Assembly: GCF_000213175.1 (NCBI RefSeq)
Contig: NW_009799099.1
Span: 2,862,029-2,926,028 of the forward strand
Origin: Neurospora tetrasperma FGSC 2508
Taxonomy: Eukaryota > Ascomycota > Sordariomycetes > Sordariales > Sordariaceae
DNA: 64,000 nt
Direction: 5' to 3'
Shown here piece after piece: positions 1 through 13,600 of this stretch (the first letter of the stretch is position 1; each line of letters starts with the position of its first letter). The position numbers and the translations under genes are program-made. The notes beneath the pieces are model-generated. The model saw only the letters and a list, made by a program, of their open reading frames with translations, did not search any database and was not told where the DNA came from.

Positions 1-1631
1 GATTGTGTACCAATCTGCCTTGCCTGATTACACTGAGAACGGATGGTGCAAGCTACATATAGAGGTCCCTTCGTAACAATAATGGTGCACCCAGGAGCTG
101 AAAGAAAAGAAAGAAAGGAAGAAAGAAAGAAGACCAAAAAACTACACGGTCCATTAACCCGCCTATAAACAGCCTGCTCAACACCAACGCCACCAAAGGA
201 ACCCAGTCTTCGGGTCCAAGAACTTTCTTTCCCTTTTGAAAATAAACAAAATCCCGGGTATAGAAGCGGAGGCCATAGAGGACTGAGACGGTCTAGTCAG
301 TGATAATGGCACAGGGACAATGCAGTGATGCTAGATTAGTGGAATCATTAAGGGTTGGAGACTAGCTGTGGGAAAGAAAAGGCGGAAAAGACTGTCTCTA
401 GTATGTCTGGGATGGCGGCACCGTAGATTGTTTGTTCAAGACTGTTGAATGGAGAGGGATTGCGCTTCCTCTGCCGCTAATGCCATTAAGTACGGAAGGG
501 GCATGATTGTATTTTGTAGTACGTTCAGGACCTCTGAGGCTTTGCTTTCTTGTTAGTTTTCTTTTCTTTCTCTTTTTTCTCCGTTTATATCTATATATTT
601 ATGTAACCGCATCACTCCAACATGCATGACGACGGTGCAGGTGGGAGAGTTGATGCTACTTCGTATTCAACTAATGTCTATCTATAGCAAGCCTGCTTCT
701 ACCCGTCGAATACCTTCATGTCTGCCTTAGCATCTCCCCTCAACTACCACAGATCAGTGAGAGGTATGGTGAACTTGACACGCTTCCAACTGGGTCTACT
801 CTAGCTTTACTGACACTGACCCGGCCAGCCAGGCCATTTAGTGTACATAGGGATGGTCATCACTCGCATTTACCCCCTCCACCTACCTATCATCGGGTTT
901 GGCATCTGTAATGTAACCTTATCAGCCGTTGGTATAGGATGCCAAAGTGTCGTTCGCCACCGTTGTCCAAGCTGTGACAGTGTGGCTGCATGAATTTCCC
1001 AGCCTTGTGGCCTGGGTAAGGGGCCGGATATAGTCTGGTGTATATGACTCGATCACTATGCGTCAATGGTCGATTGGACTGCGTCGATCCCGCAAGACGG
1101 TGTGAACGACGGTGGCCTACGGTAAGACCAAAAGGCTGGCAATATATTCACGAGGTTAATAGCACACGTGGACAACACGACGACCTGTTTTCAAGACAAC
1201 CGAAATCCATTCAAGAAATAAAGCACAAACTTGTACAGTACTGCATCAAAACGCATACTACAAACCGGTTCATGCGCGGCAGGTATTGACCGAAAACCAG
1301 AATAATGGTAACAGTAATGCAGTCATCGAAGACGACGATGGCAATGCGGACAACAAGTTGCTAGACCAAACTAGACTAAACCACCCCAACCAGAACGATT
1401 CCCAGCCAAAGTTCCTCTCGTAACATCATAACACCTTTTGCCGGCTCGTACCATGCCCGACATAGCAATTCGGCAATATACATACTGACCCCCAAGACTT
1501 TGTTTTTTGTGGTCAGGCTATTCGGTATGTAGTCCAGAGTAATCCTGAACTTGATTTCGTTTTCTTCTTCTTTCCATTTGTGTGATTCAAAAAAACAAAG
1601 CATTCCATATCAGGACTGAGTCCCGTTTCTC
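1..1631. other. Intergenic region, no gene seen
   Basis: I see no convincing coding region here. There is a purine-rich GAAA-type microsatellite at about 99-135 and scattered short open frames without codon bias or recognisable similarity. The right part (about 1300-1631) is probably the 3' untranslated region of the minus-strand URC4-like gene that stops at 1632. Confidence 0.6.
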
Positions 1632-3587
1632 CTAAAATACGGTGCCGTCACTATCGATTAGGATAGGCGGTTCCTTAGTGTTTGGTCGGCTGACTTCGGC
1701 AATTTCACGGCCACCCTATAAAGCGATAGTAGTTAGCATAAAGATTCGAAAACTAGACACAACAATAGGGGCCGAACTCACCTTCCAGCTGCCAGCCTCT
1801 AGCATTTGAGCAAGGGTAAGCTCGTTACCCTGCAGCTCCTTTTCCAAGGCCTTGTTGACCTCAACACAAAGCTTGTCGAGGAAACCAACAGTGACGCCTC
1901 TCCACTCCACAATAACATCATCACTGGGCTCAAACATGGGTGCCACTTCGTTCTCCTTAGTGCCGGTGCGATCGCAGTACGAGGTGTAATGCGCCAAGCC
2001 GCGGTCCATATCCTCCTTCTTCAGTGTAAGGACGCCGAGGTCAATGAACAGACCGCCGTTGCGATACTCGGGAAGACCAGTAAGAAGCTCCTGGCCCGCA
2101 AACTGGATCTTCATGATGCTCTGCATGGGCTGCATGAGCGAGTAGGTAAGCCACTGGGTAAGCTTGTGGAAGGGAAGAATGCTTTCCCAAGGCGCGACGC
2201 CGTTGGACTGGCCAGAGGTGTTGGGGAAAGGAGAAAATGTCGGACTAGATGGCGACTGAGCCGGCTGAGGCATGGAGCTGCAGGGCCAGGCGTCGCCCAA
2301 AGAAACGCCGTTGATGGCAGTCCTCGATGGTGGCCAGACAGGAGCAAGGCCGCTCATGAGGACGTTCCACAAGACGGGAAGGGGAACAATCAAGCCGTTG
2401 GTCGCTTGTGTCGAGGGGTGGTCGAGAATGTGGTCCAGCATGTTTCCAGGCCGTCCGTCCGCGCCGAAGAACTCGGTCTTCTCCTCCAAAGCCTGGCCCA
2501 ACCGAATAAGGAGCTGAGCGCGGCCTTCGATGCCAGCCATCTCGTTACCCGGTCCAGACTGCAACCCCTGGGCGAGCTTGTCGACGGTTAGATTCGCCAA
2601 GCCCTCCTTGTCGACCTGGTACTTGTTGTTCTTGTTACCAGAAAACAGACCCTGATGTTTATGTCAGCCCAGCGCACTCAGGAAAGTCTACCTAAACCGG
2701 AATTCATCCAACTTACGGTCTTAAACATCTCCAAACTAGCAACGGCAATGCCTTCAGATCGCCTATAGATACGGCCATTCTCGTTGCTCTTGTAGCTCCA
2801 CTGGGTGCCGGCACCGGCGTCCAGCAATACACTGACAAGGAACAGATCGATCATGCGCTTGCACTTTTCCGTGTTGTCAACATCCTCAGGGAATGTGGAC
2901 AGGAGGTGAGCGATGCGGTCGCGCCCGCCGATGGCGAAGTGCTGGTGACGGCCGTGGCCGGGAATGGATGTGAAGGGGGCGTCATAGTCTCTCTGTATCG
3001 CGGACTGTTAGTTATCTATCCATAATGTACCCATGCGCAGTGTGCCTGTCCCACAACTGGGGGTTCATGTCGGTGCGCTGTCGCAACTTCCTCGAGGGTC
3101 GCACTGGCACCCACACCACACCACACCGCAGGGTACCCCGCACAGCCAACGTCAGGTCTTTACAACAGCAGGAGGGAAGTCGACTAACCTTGATGATGTT
3201 GGCAACAAAAGTGACTACATCGTCAAACTTGTGCATGTCGACATCAAAGTGGTTGAGCTCATTGCGCAGGGCCTTCTCGGTGACGATCTTGCAGCGCTCG
3301 CGGACAGCGCCCAAGCTCCTGAGGTATCCGACAGGGTCGAGCTGCGGGTCGGGGGGCCTGGGGATGTCGATCCGGGGGATGCCGGGGTTGAGACCGGGAG
3401 AGAAGGGTGGTGTTCCTGGATTGCTGCTCATGGTGGCGGCTGATGTTCGGTTTAGGATGCGAGAAGTGGAAAATCCGGGAGACTTGATGCTGGACGAACC
3501 CGAGGTGAGGGAGGATTTTGACTGCGAGGCGCTCAGGACCGGCGCCTCCGTCTTCGGCGCCTTATCCCTCCGCGAAAACAGACCCAT
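1632..3587 (-). CDS. urc4: URC4/DUF1688 family protein (uracil catabolism)
   Basis: Four exons by splice signals: 3189-3587, 2717-2992, 1782-2651, 1632-1715; all introns are phase 0 and the product is 542 aa. The start is the ATG before GLFSRR; the open frame extends upstream without other support. The body matches DUF1688: the conserved N-terminal part runs from VGYLRSLGAVRERC through the exon-1/2 junction (residues about 110-180), the central block contains FFGADGRPGNMLDHI, and the C-terminus ends PPILIDSDGTVF, typical of the family. Family members (Lachancea URC4 and bacterial homologues) belong to the URC pathway that releases nitrogen from uracil by a route distinct from the reductive one; the biochemical step of this protein is not established. 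The N-terminal 100 residues are Ser/Pro-rich and look disordered. The last exon is only 28 codons but contributes the conserved tail, which supports the splice. Confidence 0.88.
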
Positions 3588-6500
3588 TTCTGCTGCTCGG
3601 TGGTGACTGGTGAAGTGATGCGGTTGGCTCCTGGTGGACGCAGTCGGTAGTCGGCCACTTCCTATGGCTGTCTCGATGTCGGTGTTGCACTCTGGTTGCA
3701 CTCTGAGGGCGTAGCTCGGAATGGGAGTGCGCAATTAGCGGGGTCCAGGGCTGCTGATTGGCTGTTAGATACTGGCTATGGCTGGTTATCGAGGCGTATG
3801 ACAAGAGCCATGCGCCTAGAGATGATAAAGGTGGAGGAGGAGGATCGCGGGAGCATGCATGGGATGGGGTTGCACCAGATCGACAAGACAGATTGGTTCG
3901 GATTGGAGCAATGGGAGGCTCCGAGGACCAAGTTGTAGTAATGGATTCTCGCCGTCTGGTATCGCCCGTGGGGTATTGTTGCAGCGCTGCAGAGTTGCAG
4001 TGGCAGGTGTCGGGCGATAGTGTAACGATTAAGCCAGTAATAGGAAGGTAAGGATATGTATTACCTAGTAGGTTGTAGGTGATAGTACTAAGATATGATT
4101 CCCGTCCAGTAGGTCTCTGCTTGATACCTAGGTATGCCGGCCGGCCTTGCTGATAAAGATGGATTGCGAACGAAGGTCGGGTCCGAAGTGTGGTTTGGTT
4201 GAGTTAAGTTGACGAATCAGTTGAACGAGCGACTGGTTAGGAGTGGAGAGGAGGAACGAACGAAGTCGATGTTGGGACCTCGACTCGGGGCTTTTGGAGT
4301 TGAAATGCAGAAGAACGGACACCGAGACCTTTTGTTTTCAAAACTCGCAAAGCGCTCTGGTAAAAAAAAAAAATCAAAACGACGAGGAGTGAAAGAAACT
4401 AAATGCAATGAGACGGTCACATGGACCTCCACAGAAACAGACATGGGATGGGATGATGGATGGGGATGGTATGGGGACTGACGGCCTGCAAAAGGGGAGG
4501 GGGGCCTGGGAGTGAACCTGGGCGCGGACCTTGACGACGGGAGGTTCGATGGTACCTAGTGTCCAACCTGCCCGGCCCTGCTGCCCAGTGCATGAAGTGT
4601 GGGCACGAGCAAGAGGGCACTGGTGTGGCACCGGGGTACGTTCGAAGGCGGGAGCTTCCCTGAAGAAGCTTGGACCACCCCACTGACCTACTGCGACAGC
4701 CCACAGTTCAGGGCACGAATCTCCAGCTGACAGTCCGTGCAGTGCGCGAGCAGTCGCAAAGCAGTCCCGTCACGCACAGCAGGCGGGTCAGCTCTCAGAC
4801 ACGGTGCCTGCATTTTCCTGCAGCATTCCCTTGCCTTCTTTCTGTGCGGGAATGTCTGCTGAATGGGATCGAGTGGACCTATATTACCTACCCCTGGGAT
4901 TGGTAGGTAGGTACGGGAAAGCAGCGGGAGGACGTTCGCTCAGAGTTTTCGAGTTCCCTTGGGCTGTGAACCTGGAAACAGCCAGCCAGACACCTGGACC
5001 CTTCGGTTGAGCTTCGGTTTCGCTGGATATTATGACATACCTCGACACCTTCAGAGTTTCGACGTCCAGTTTCCACCAGCCGAGTGTCAAGATGCAACCG
5101 AGTGACGAAATGGAGTGTGACGGGCCCCTTATCGCCTGCAGAACGCACAATCCTTCTATTTGATCGGCCGTTGTCCAGAAGCAGCGACGGCGCCGCAATG
5201 AAGCGCAATCATGGTTGCAGTATCGATGGGACCTTTATTGGACCCGTACTGGCCGCCTGGAAAACTTTTTACTCTCTGCCCCGTCTCTGCCCAGGGTGCT
5301 GGTGGATTACACTACATGTCGAACTCGACAACAAAACTTCCACTTGCCGAGCGCTACGCTTTTCAGAACTCGTACCAACGACCGGACGACCACACGAGGG
5401 TTCCCGACATGGGCTGATCACCAACCGTTCAGGCCCGTCCGAGGAGAGTCAAGGACCTGAGGGTCACAGAGGGTCTGGAGCGACCAAGCAACGACTGGAA
5501 TAAGCCCGATCGGGCGCTAAAACAAAGTTGCTCTGGATGTCGCCAGCGGATCCTGGGCCAAAAGGGCAGCGCTGTCCAGTGTCGTGCTGCGCTGGGAAAT
5601 TGACGCAGCGGAGGCCAGCGGAGCGTCGAGCTCCACCCAAGGTCTTTGCTCCCCCAACCAAGCTCCAAGCCCGGAACCGAAAGGATCCTCTCTCTCCCCC
5701 GCGGTGCACGGAACATCGAGATCCTTTCCCGACACGGTTCTTCTGCCCACACAATTCTACATATCTTGCTATCTCTACTGCACTGCACTGGCCATGACGC
5801 TGCATCTGGGTAGGTAGACAACTGCTAGACAGCGACGGCCGTGAGAGCACTGTTATGGACTGTCTGGAACTGCCCAAATGGTCGACAATGAGCGAGGTTT
5901 GCGGCCCCCCCGTCTGGTTCCAGCGATCCGGACAAAATCAGACCCCCTGCAAGCCACCTGTCTCCGGGAAGACTTCCAGTTGGCCGGATCGAAAGCAATG
6001 AGCTCCAGCGCAACTCCAGTGAAACTCCAGTAAACTCCAGGAACAGGGGTCCTGAGTAGGCGCCACGGCCAGGAACAGGCAAGGCTCCTCAGCGGTATCC
6101 CGGCTGTCAGACAGGAACCGAAGCTCTCATGCAGGTACATGTAACCTCAGCAGGCCTCGTCACACACCACCGGACCGTTAGAATTCCTCACGACATCTTG
6201 TCACCTTCTGGAAACACAAAATGCATCGGAGAAAGATCCGAACCTGGGCGGCCCCGTTCCGCTTGGTGCTGTTCAGCGTTCATCAAAAAGAGAGACCCGG
6301 CACTCTGGTAATGCCAGAGAACAGAGTCCCGCGAAAGCATGCATCTCGCGTCAGCACGGAACGAAAAAACGATCGCCATCACGTTCGCTGTGACCCTTCA
6401 TTCGCAGAGCACACAGTCTATCTCGGAGTCTAAAAACAGCAAACAGTTCGCAGCTAACTATCGGGGCAAACTGGCGGCGGCCGGTAGCAGTCCATCCAAC

Positions 6501-9500
6501 AGCTGTGCTTTATATTCGGCCATACTGTCCGCTTGCACAACCACTCACTCTGGCTCACACATGGAGGCAGTACGCGGTGGGATATGCACGGCACTACCTA
6601 TAGTTGCACTCGGTCGGGGTGGATTGCTTGACTGGAACCACCCAATAGCTTCACCACCCTTCACTGCGTAGTGTACGTCCACAAAAACCACGATGTTGAC
6701 ACGTGTGCAGCATGCAAGTGTCGCTGCAGTGTGCCTCCTCCACCGCATCATGCACTGGACACACATCGGCACGTGTACAGCATATGCAAACAATGCACAA
6801 CATGACCACCACCAAAAAAAAAAAAAAACTTCTTGTTCTCCCTCGCTCCGTCTCACTTGTTGCACTAATCCAAATATGGGCAAAAAGTCCCCCAAAACCC
6901 CAAGGTCGCTGCTTCGCTACATGCTATGTCCCTGTTGTCCATCGTTGAGTTCTCTCGTTTCGTGACATAACTCGGGCCTAGTGCACACTACCGGCTACGG
7001 TTTCCATCTCTTGGGCCCATCAAGAGACTTCGCTTGGCATACCTCGTTTGTCATGGTGTCTTTGTCGAGACCCATCCCAACCCATACCAGCCCATCACAG
7101 CCCACAACGCCATCCCCGGGAGCCCGGCTCCAGCAGAGACCCAGGCCTGACTCCTCCCTAATTTGAATTCTAGCAAACACCAAACTGGTTTTGACACGCA
7201 CACATCATCCCTCTGCCCGACTGGCTATGCCCGGACATCATCATCTTGATCAGGGTAAAAATGAAGTGGAATAGACCGGCAAGTAGCTTGCTAGGCGACC
7301 CAACAGAATCAGAACCGACGTGCTGGTACCCTAACGGACCTCATCCGTACCATGCCCTGTACGCAAATCGTCTTTCTCGGGTGCACCTTCCTGAAGAATG
7401 GAATCATTCAAACGTCTTCCGTCGACTTGGCATCACAGATCGGACATGTCATATTGAATCGCCATCCCTCTTCGGCAGAACAAGACCTCTAGGCAGAAAG
7501 AGAGAAGAGCGCTCGTTTTCGGTTGGCAATGAGTGGCAGTGTGAGTCGAGACAACTCATATGGGATACATGTCAAATCACATTTCCCACTCACATCCCCC
7601 ACTCCCATTCACAGACACTCACTTCGCTCACAGTCTTCTGGTGTCCATCATCCCACCTCCCCTCCGGGACCGCGACCCTCGTGGGTACCGACCGGCGAAA
7701 ACCCCGCGCGAGCCCTACCGATATTACATTCCGCGCTCTGAAGGCCGAATGGAGCCCGAACGACATTACGTGCTTGCTTGATGTCCTGAAACTCACATAT
7801 CTACCACAACATACCACCTCAATCGTGACTAGTACTTTACCCAACCGGGTCGTGAACCCTTCCACTCGTGTCCATCTCCCAAACTCCTCAGGGCTATTGG
7901 GAATCTGCGGAGGAAGCCCCGACCACAGCCTTCAACCATTCGGAGCCTCTCCGTGTCTCCCTCTCTGCTTATTGTTCTTAACCCTCACCCCTTGCCCCGT
8001 ATCAAACCCTCGCCTTGCCCTAAACACCGCACATTAATACAACAGAAGGCGAGTTGGAAGGGCAAGACCAACAATTCGTCCTCTTCCCCCTCTTCTCCCG
8101 ATGACGTGACCTCATGAGTAGTCCGTGTCCCATCCAACTGGTAACGGTGGATTTGCATCGGTGACATGTGGATAATGGCGTGGAAGTGACCGATCGGCAC
8201 TCCCAACTTCCCTCTTCAGTAAACCGGGCATATGGAATACCTTCTTTGGATCCGTGGGCATGGTCTGAGAAACCCTTGCATGAAGATCGGTATTTCAACA
8301 CGTGTTTTGCGAGAATAACCATTCCGCTTTTCTCTCTTTCAACCTCTTCCCTGTCGGCAATCATCATCATACACCATACCCCTTGGCCATTTTTTTTTTA
8401 TATCGCGTCGAAGCCTCGCCTTTCTTGTTTGATTTCCTTGTCCCATCATGTGTGACCCTGTCTGCACGGAATTTTAGTAAACGGCTTTCTCTGTGACATC
8501 ATCTTCATGTCTTTCTTTTCTCTTTCTTTTTCCGTTCTCAGTAGCGTAATTGCTCATCTTGCTCATCTTGCTCATCAAATGGTGGCGTACCCTGACGGAA
8601 CAAATCCGCGCCTCCTTACGTACCTTAATGCAGCAGCGTTGGTGGTAGAAAAGAGGGATCTTCACCAACGGTACTAACGGCCTATGACACTAACTAACAT
8701 GCCTCGCAAACACTGTAAGTCTAGACCTTACGGGACTTACATTAGGGGTCCCCCAACTTATGATAATGGATGGGTTCAATAAGCTATAAAAAGCTCGTAT
8801 GGGGTATTCGTCTACTATTTTCCTTGTACGTATATCAACGCTACCAATGAAGCCGTTGAATCTTAATCATAGATTTTGCCCCATCCCTCTCTCCCTCTTC
8901 TCTCGTTCGCTCGTTAGTGATCAAAGAAGGGTAACATCTATGCTTGCCGAGATACACGAAAATTTTTACTTCGGTCGTTCGTTCGGAGTAAGCGTGTTAG
9001 TTTTTGTTCACATATCACTTCGCTGATGATGAACCGCAATAGACTCCGATCTGCCAAGGTAAGTACTATTGAGCCTTTCTCTTTCCTTTTCTCAGAAGTC
9101 CGTTTTGTATTATTGTCTTGATCGTCCCATGACTGTCAATGTTTTTTTTTTTTTTTTTTTTTTTTTCAAATTATTATTGTTGTTATCATTATTTTCTATT
9201 ATTTTTTTTTTCGTTTTTCAAACGTGCATGGTTTTTCGCGGCGTGCATTCGTACCTACTTCTCCGGAGTTTATTTATACGAACTCCGGGAGACAGGGCCA
9301 CCCCCAAACTTCTATATAATGAAAAAAACAAAAAAACAATTATACCCAAGACTCGGGCGAGTACCTAAGCGAAAGGGGAAAAAAGTGGCACAGACAGCTT
9401 TAACGATATAAAAACGTGGCAGATTCATCATGTGGGTAGGTTGATTGCGAAGAACGAACGAAATATGGGGTGAACGAGGGAGGGGTGGTGGGTTTGCGGA

Positions 9501-10656
9501 GTCGCGGGACACAAAAACACGGGCCGGGCGGGACGGATGGACCTACCGGACGGGACGGGAGGGGAAACCAAAATACGGGGAGCCGCGAAAAGAGAGAGAG
9601 AAAGGGAAAGGTCAAGATAAAAAGGGAACTTGAAAAACCTCTACCCGCACGAAGCGAGTGGCAAAGAAGCTCACACAGACCACCTAGGCACCCGAGCGTG
9701 CGGAGAGGTAAATATGTTGGGATCATGCTGGTTTGTTGTTTCTCCTGGAACACCGGCACAAAAGACAATTGCGATTTGATTTGGGGTTGAGAGTTAAACT
9801 TCAAACCTAACGAAGATGAAGAGGTTTATGAGGACCGAGAGAGTAGTTTTGTGACTAGCGTCATTGCGTCTTATGGCAATATCAGAATGCTCCGTGCAAT
9901 GCATGTTAGTTTGATATAGTTGATTTGAGTGCTTTGACTGTCTTGTAACTGACTTTGATTAGACACCGTCACATCGATACATACACTAAGTTTAGAATAG
10001 TAAAAGATCCCTGGCTCCACCACACGTGTTGGTTCTACGTGAGACCTCAAAACAAGTGAAGTTGACAATGGTAAGTGAAGATGGGATTGGGGATGACAAT
10101 GATGGTGATATGATCAATATATCTCACAACCAACAAGAAAAGACGAAAGAACGCAACGCGCATGCAACTCCAGTCCCCTCATTCATGTGGCCATCCGTCT
10201 ATACACACACTTCTCTCAGTCCGCCCCCATCACAACCACTGTCGCCGACCAATGTATGTAATATGCTAGGATGCTTCGCCGGAGAGACACAGATGGGGGA
10301 AATAAGCAAAAACAACGGAAACACTTGTTTTTATGCGACCTGAACCAAAACAAACCAACCAACCGGACCAAACGTGACTATGAGAAAGAATACACCTTGA
10401 CCATTGCTCTTTTAAACACCATCTAAAACACCTTCACACCGCCAACTAAAACATTTGAGAGGCGCGACGCAACCCAAAAGATATTGACCAAGCCCCCAGT
10501 GAAGAACGTACATCTTTGCGACCACAAAAGTGTAGTGTGGTTCACAACGTCGACCACCGCTTAGCGATTCCGTAGAACACCATGGTAGAAACATAGAAGA
10601 CCGCCAAAGAGAACGAGAAACGGATCCACAAACAATCAGCCATGCCAGATCGGATC
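3588..10656. other. Long region with no supported gene
   Basis: About 7 kb lies between the start of the URC4-like gene and the stop of the KDM5-like gene. The longest open frame (7246-8037, + strand, 263 codons) has no recognisable domain, is rich in Pro/Ser/Thr/His and lacks flanking splice logic, so I do not call it. Simple-sequence tracts occur at 6814-6828 (A15) and 9142-9166 (T25), and a GC-rich AGG/GGG block at about 9470-9620. The left part is the URC4 promoter and the right end the KDM5 3' UTR. A non-coding RNA or a gene made of very small exons cannot be excluded. Confidence 0.5.
9142..9166. repeat. Poly-T homopolymer (25 nt)
   Basis: An uninterrupted T25 run inside the long gene-free stretch, followed by T-rich sequence to about 9215. 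It is not flanked by other retroposon hallmarks that I can see. Confidence 0.9.
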
Positions 10657-13600
10657 CTACACCTCCAACAGGTGATCGTGATCCGTCTCCATTTCATGGC
10701 GGTGATGATGGTGGTCAGCCACCAGGTCGGCCGACGCCGCCGCCGCCGCTCCTCTCCTCTCGTCTTCTTCGTCGTCATCGTGTACAAGGTCAATGAACAT
10801 GTGATTGTCCGCCACGCCTTCGTCAGCAGGCGGGCCAATGCCCATAGGATCGTTCTCCGTCACCAGGGCGGACGCCGAGGACCTCTTAGTTGCGGAACTG
10901 GCGCTGCCCCAAATGGAGTCACGAAATTTGGCTCTATCAGCGTCGGCATGGTCGTCGTTATCGTGATGGTCACGAAGAATCCGGTCTTCGATGCTGAGTG
11001 CCTGGCCGGATGTGCTGTTGTCTCCGTTAAAGTAGCGCGAATGGTGAAGGGGCGAATGATGGGATAGAGAGCCCGTACGCCCATTCAGGGTGTTGGAGGG
11101 TGACACTGAGTCTGACCCACGCGAGGGGTGAGCGTGAGAGCTGCTGGTCATTGGCAAGCCCGGCGTTTGGGGTTGAGCTGATGACTGCCGCGAGAAGTAA
11201 GTGTGACCGGGGCCGAATGGGTGCATGCCGGGGCCTGTACCCAAGCCCCCAGCATGGGCCTCAGCGTTTTGAGCTTTACGCTTGAGGCTGTTCGCTCTTC
11301 CTCGAACATCTTCAGGCAAGTCGTCCGGATCTTGCACACCATGTTGTTGTAGCAACTTTTGGAGCTTTGTGGGCCGGGGTTTGCGAGTACTCTTAGACTG
11401 CTCCAGAATCGGGGGCGGCTCGGGCGCAACGGGATTCCACTTATGCAATTCCTGTCGCAGATAATTGGTCTCGTATGCCAGCAATATTTCAGCACCCTCG
11501 ATTTTCCGGAGGTAGAAACGTTGGTTCTCTGCATCGGCAGCGGTCGAAAAACCAGAGCACAGAGGCGAAATGTGTTTGCGGAAACGCTCAGCCATATCGA
11601 TGATATCCTTCAAGACTCCCTCCTCTTCCGGCCGGAACGGAAGGTTTGGTATCTCTTCATACCAAGTGATCAAATCTTCCAGCTTGGGCCGCGATGCGTC
11701 CCGAGGGATCTTGACTCGCCAGTCGCAGATCGGGCAGGTGTACTTGTCGTCCTCCTTCACTTTACCACGGGCAATCTTCAGACACTTGCCATGATACCAT
11801 TCATGGCACTGCTCGCACTCGATCATCATACCCGCTTCCACACGGCGGCAGATGCAGAACACTTGCCTCGAGCCATTTTCATCTTCGTTGTCCGAGGAGT
11901 CATGTTCTCCATCCACACTGGGCTCCCTGGATGCTGGCTCAGCAGGCGATCTTGGCGTGTCCTCGACAGTGTTGAAACACCACTTATTTCGGTCGAGGAC
12001 GTAGTCCATGTGGCTTTTAAGAATGTGCAATGGGGCGTTACTCTTGCCAAAAAGCTTCTTCCCCTTACGCATCCAGTCTTCGTGGCGCTTTTGTTCCTTT
12101 TCAAGGTCAAGCGTGCCGGGAGGCTTGGCCTGGAGTTCTTCGACCTTCCTCATCACCTCAGCAACCTCATTATACTTGGGTCTTTGGGTATAGTCCGGAT
12201 CTGCGGAGCGCTTATTCAGGTCGATGATCTGGCGTTGAGCCTCACGTTGTTTGTATAGTATCGCGTCGACCATATCCAGTGTCCCCTTGGAGATTGGCAG
12301 GTTGGCGTGTTGTGCTTGTACCGACAAGGAGTCAAGTTGCGAGTAGTTCACAACATCGGCGTTGATCAACTCTCTGGCCTTCTTTTCCCATTCTCGACCC
12401 TTTTCAAGTTTTTCCTCCAAGTATTTGATGTTATCCTCGTATATTTGGATACCAAGGCGCTTTCCCTCGTCTACCAACTCTTGCGCCTCATCAAGGGTCA
12501 TGAACTTGGATCGACTTTCCCGGGCCTTTTCGTCCCATCTGAGTCGCTCCAGCGCGCTGTAGAGCTTTTCTACCTCGGGAATATCGACGTTGAAATTCTG
12601 GCCTTCCTCAAGGAGCTCTTCGATTGAACCGATTGGTTGAAGGTCTCGTGGGAGATCCAACACCTTCTTTGCAGTCTCCTGGAATGCTTTGATCGCCTCG
12701 GCTCGCTCCCGTAGTTGTTGAATCTCAGGGCATTCGAACCCAATCATCTCCGCTTCGTCGAGGAGGCGATGGATGTTGGCAACGTTGCGCATTTCTCGCT
12801 CCTTTTGATCGTGTTCAGCGTTTCCGACGGATTTTCGGACGCTGACTGGCCAAGCCTTTTCGCTTTTTCGGCGATTCTGCTGTTTGCGGATAGTGTAATT
12901 AGTCGCCTCTTCTACCCAGTGGTTACAGCGATCGACGAAAAGTTTGAGAGTGGAAAGCGATGGCAACTCGTAGGGAATCTTCTCGCCTTCGCTTAGCAAA
13001 TTGCGTAGCGCCTTGAGTGACGGTTTCGCTTCGTCGTCAAGGAGTCTTTGATATTTCTCCTCCCATGTCTCCGGCACACTGGCCTTGTCGGTCACCCGTT
13101 TGAGGGTAGATGCCATGACCTCATCCGATTTCCGGTAATAAAGAGCGTGTTCTTTGCCTAAAAAGCGGTCTGATTCCTGAGCATCGCAGCATTTGTGGCT
13201 TCCAGCATGTAGTAAGCATAGTACCATGCCCGTCTTCAGGCATACAAACCGGGATAGGTAGGTATACGCCTTGCAGTAGAAACATGCATACTCGTCTTCG
13301 GGTACGTCCACATCATTGACGGCAAACTGGATCGGGCACTTGTCGTTCGTTTCTCCGTTAAAAACGCAGAGATGGTGCGGAGACGGATGTTTTGCGTCGA
13401 GATGCGTGGCGATAAAGTCATGCTTACCGATGAACTCTCTACGCTGCGCCATCTCTCGCTGATGGATCCGATCGAGAGCAGGGGCGAGCCATTTCGCTGT
13501 TTGGATCGTTAACCCGGTACCCGTGATTCCATCTGCCGCGGCCCATAACAGCTCGTCATGAGAAAAGCATGGTTGCCGTCGGAATGTCTGAAGTCGTTCC

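Noticed and set aside
7246-8037. 263-codon plus-strand frame in the gene-free stretch
   Set aside because: No recognisable domain, Pro/Ser/Thr/His-rich low-information composition and no splice or promoter support; kept only as part of the gap finding.
9142-9215. Poly-T tract as the tail of a retroposon on the minus strand
   Set aside because: No target-site duplication, internal promoter or coding remnant is visible next to it.
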